DNA from: Bacteroidota bacterium
GTDB taxonomy: Bacteria; Bacteroidota; Bacteroidia; Chitinophagales; LD1
Direction of reading: 5' to 3'
DNA: 64,000 nt
NCBI GenBank assembly: GCA_018267385.1
Contig: JAFDYN010000005.1
Coordinates: 62,001 to 126,000, forward strand
Shown here piece by piece: positions 62,796 through 64,000 of the stretch. The position numbers and the translations under genes are program-made. The notes below the pieces were generated by a model that made no database searches, was not told where the DNA came from, and was given only the letters and a program-made list of their open reading frames with translations. Each line of letters opens with the position of its first letter. Position 1 is the stretch's first letter.

Positions 62796-64000
62796 ATGCG
62801 TCAGATACTTTTCTTCATATCTGTTTTCCTTCTGGCCTGCTCTGCGGCATCTGCGCAGCGCACGATGGTCTATAGTGATCCGCAGAAAGCCTATCAGGAT
62901 GGCCTGGAGCTTTTCAACGAGAAGAACTACCTCTCAGCCCGTCAGCGTTTCGAAGAAATATATAAAGTAAACCTGCATGCATCTGACAATGTGCACCAGG
63001 TCACACTGCAGAATCTTGAGTTCTACATAGCTGCATGCGCCGCAGAGGCCAATGATAAAGACGCAGAGGTACTGCTACAGGACTATTACAAAAAATACCA
63101 CGAGACTGACAAGCGCCGGCTCGTTTACTTCTACTTGGGCAAGTATTATTTCCAGAATAAGAAATATGCAGATGCCTCGGAGTGGTTTTCCAAAGTAAAT
63201 ACCGAAGACCTCAGCCCTTCTCAACTCATAGAATACAAGTTTGACCTGGCTTATAGCTACTTTATCAAGAAGAAATTTGATGAGGCCAAGCCACTCTTCC
63301 GTGAGATCAAAGACGAGGATGGCAAGTACTTTTACCCTGCCAATTACTACTACGCATTTATTTGCTTCTATCAGAAGAACTACAACGAAGCACTGAAAAG
63401 CTTCACCGCTATACAGGACTCAAAGATGTATGCTTCTGTCATACCTTATTACCTGTCACAGATATATTTCCTCAATAAAGAATACGAGCATACGATCTCC
63501 TACATCAAGCAGAACCTCGGCAATACCGAGATCATGTATCAGGATGAGATGAAGCACCTGCTCGGCGAGTCTTATTTTCAACTCAATAACTATACTGATG
63601 CGCTACCGCTTCTGGAGGAGTTTGTCGCCAGAAATCAAAAGGTACGCAAGGAGGACATCTACGAGTTGGGCTTTAGTCAGTATCATCTCGGTCAGTATGA
63701 GAAGGCTGTGGCCAACCTCGTACAACTCAACCTGCTCAATGAAAAGATGGGGCAAAACTCTACCTATGCCCTCGCCGACTGCTACCTGCACCTGGGCCAG
63801 AAGGATAAAGCACGGAGCGCCTTCCAGTCTGCGAGCACGATGGATTTTGACAATGAGATCAAGCAGACCTCTCTATTCCAATATGCCAAGCTGTCCTTTG
63901 AGCTAAACAACACTTCTGATGCGATCACCGCTCTGGAGACCTACCTGAAAGATAATCCTCAGGGGCGCTATGTAGATGAGTCTAATGAGATACTGGCCAA
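62796..64000 (+). CDS. Secreted or lipid-anchored TPR protein, N-terminal part (3' end outside window)
   Basis: From the ATG at 62796 (MRQILFFISVFLLACSAASAQ) the frame is open for 401 codons to the window edge. The signal peptide could be cut after ASA or at the LLAC cysteine. The rest is a run of tetratricopeptide repeats (AYQDGLELFNEKNYLSARQRF; YFYLGKYYFQNKKYADASEWF; FDLAYSYFIKKKFDEAKPLF; LLGESYFQLNNYTDALPLL; LADCYLHLGQKDKARSAFQ). It is likely a large periplasmic scaffold; full length and C-terminal domains are unknown. Confidence 0.85.
   Translation, partial: MRQILFFISVFLLACSAASAQRTMVYSDPQKAYQDGLELFNEKNYLSARQRFEEIYKVNLHASDNVHQVTLQNLEFYIAACAAEANDKDAEVLLQDYYKKYHETDKRRLVYFYLGKYYFQNKKYADASEWFSKVNTEDLSPSQLIEYKFDLAYSYFIKKKFDEAKPLFREIKDEDGKYFYPANYYYAFICFYQKNYNEALKSFTAIQDSKMYASVIPYYLSQIYFLNKEYEHTISYIKQNLGNTEIMYQDEMKHLLGESYFQLNNYTDALPLLEEFVARNQKVRKEDIYELGFSQYHLGQYEKAVANLVQLNLLNEKMGQNSTYALADCYLHLGQKDKARSAFQSASTMDFDNEIKQTSLFQYAKLSFELNNTSDAITALETYLKDNPQGRYVDESNEILA

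Overview
The window looks like a chromosomal stretch from a Bacteroidota bacterium, probably near the Chitinophagales. Evidence seen in the sequence: at least six secreted proteins end in type A T9SS sorting domains and one ends in a gliding-motility-type (CHU_C, type B) domain; good promoters follow the Bacteroidota pattern TTG-N19/20-TAnnTTTG; Shine-Dalgarno sequences are absent; and the families are typical of the phylum (type B L31, cyclophilin-FKBP fusion, N-terminally extended GAPDH, LytS/LytT pair, SO2930-type dihaem cytochrome, M43-like secreted protein). No tRNA, rRNA, CRISPR array, insertion sequence or phage gene was seen.

Layout. 1-1.4 kb: end of a metallophosphoesterase gene facing a GNAT gene. 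1.3-3.8 kb: a small AT-rich accessory island with three unknown membrane proteins and four REP-like palindromic elements; its right edge carries a decayed copy of the 5' end of the neighbouring GNAT gene. 3.8-12 kb: dual-domain immunophilin, thioesterase, SDR, a TPR-like cytosolic protein, and T9SS cargo (a PKD protein, an HmuY-like protein). 12-21.8 kb, mostly minus strand: ABC exporter, PiT/DUF47 phosphate operon, rpmE2, an LpxL-like acyltransferase with a PhoD-like phosphatase, a ceramidase-like membrane protein on the plus strand, and a LytS/LytT two-component pair. 22-29.5 kb, plus strand: haem/copper monooxygenase-like T9SS protein, gap, ffh, GNAT, tex.

29.5-38.9 kb: a PAS histidine kinase/response regulator pair, then the most distinctive locus, a Pls/PosA-type (poly-lysine synthetase-like) single-module NRPS with six membrane helices and three hexapeptide-repeat segments. 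It is divergent from a 4'-phosphopantetheinyl transferase and followed by a small secreted protein. A dihaem cytochrome c lipoprotein comes next. 39-45.5 kb: an M43-like secreted protein with a broken HExxH motif, aroQ, a large gliding-motility-type surface protein and xerD. 45.5-56.3 kb: an AT-rich coiled-coil protein, mrp/apbC, rpsA, an ELWxxDGT-repeat T9SS protein, an esterase, an HD hydrolase, a small lipoprotein, a lone HSDR_N nuclease domain, AMP nucleosidase and holA. 56.3-61.5 kb: a tight four-gene minus-strand operon (GMC oxidoreductase/SDR fusion, GNAT, GT2, mtgA), likely concerned with the cell surface. 61.6-64 kb: two hotdog proteins and the start of a TPR protein cut off by the window edge.

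Best candidates for something unusual: the Pls-like NRPS locus; the hairpin repeat whose G-rich tail directly abuts the start codons of ffh and tex and the stop codons of the immunophilin and gap genes; the ceramidase-like protein with a complete active-site residue set; the pseudo-protease; and the GMC/SDR fusion.
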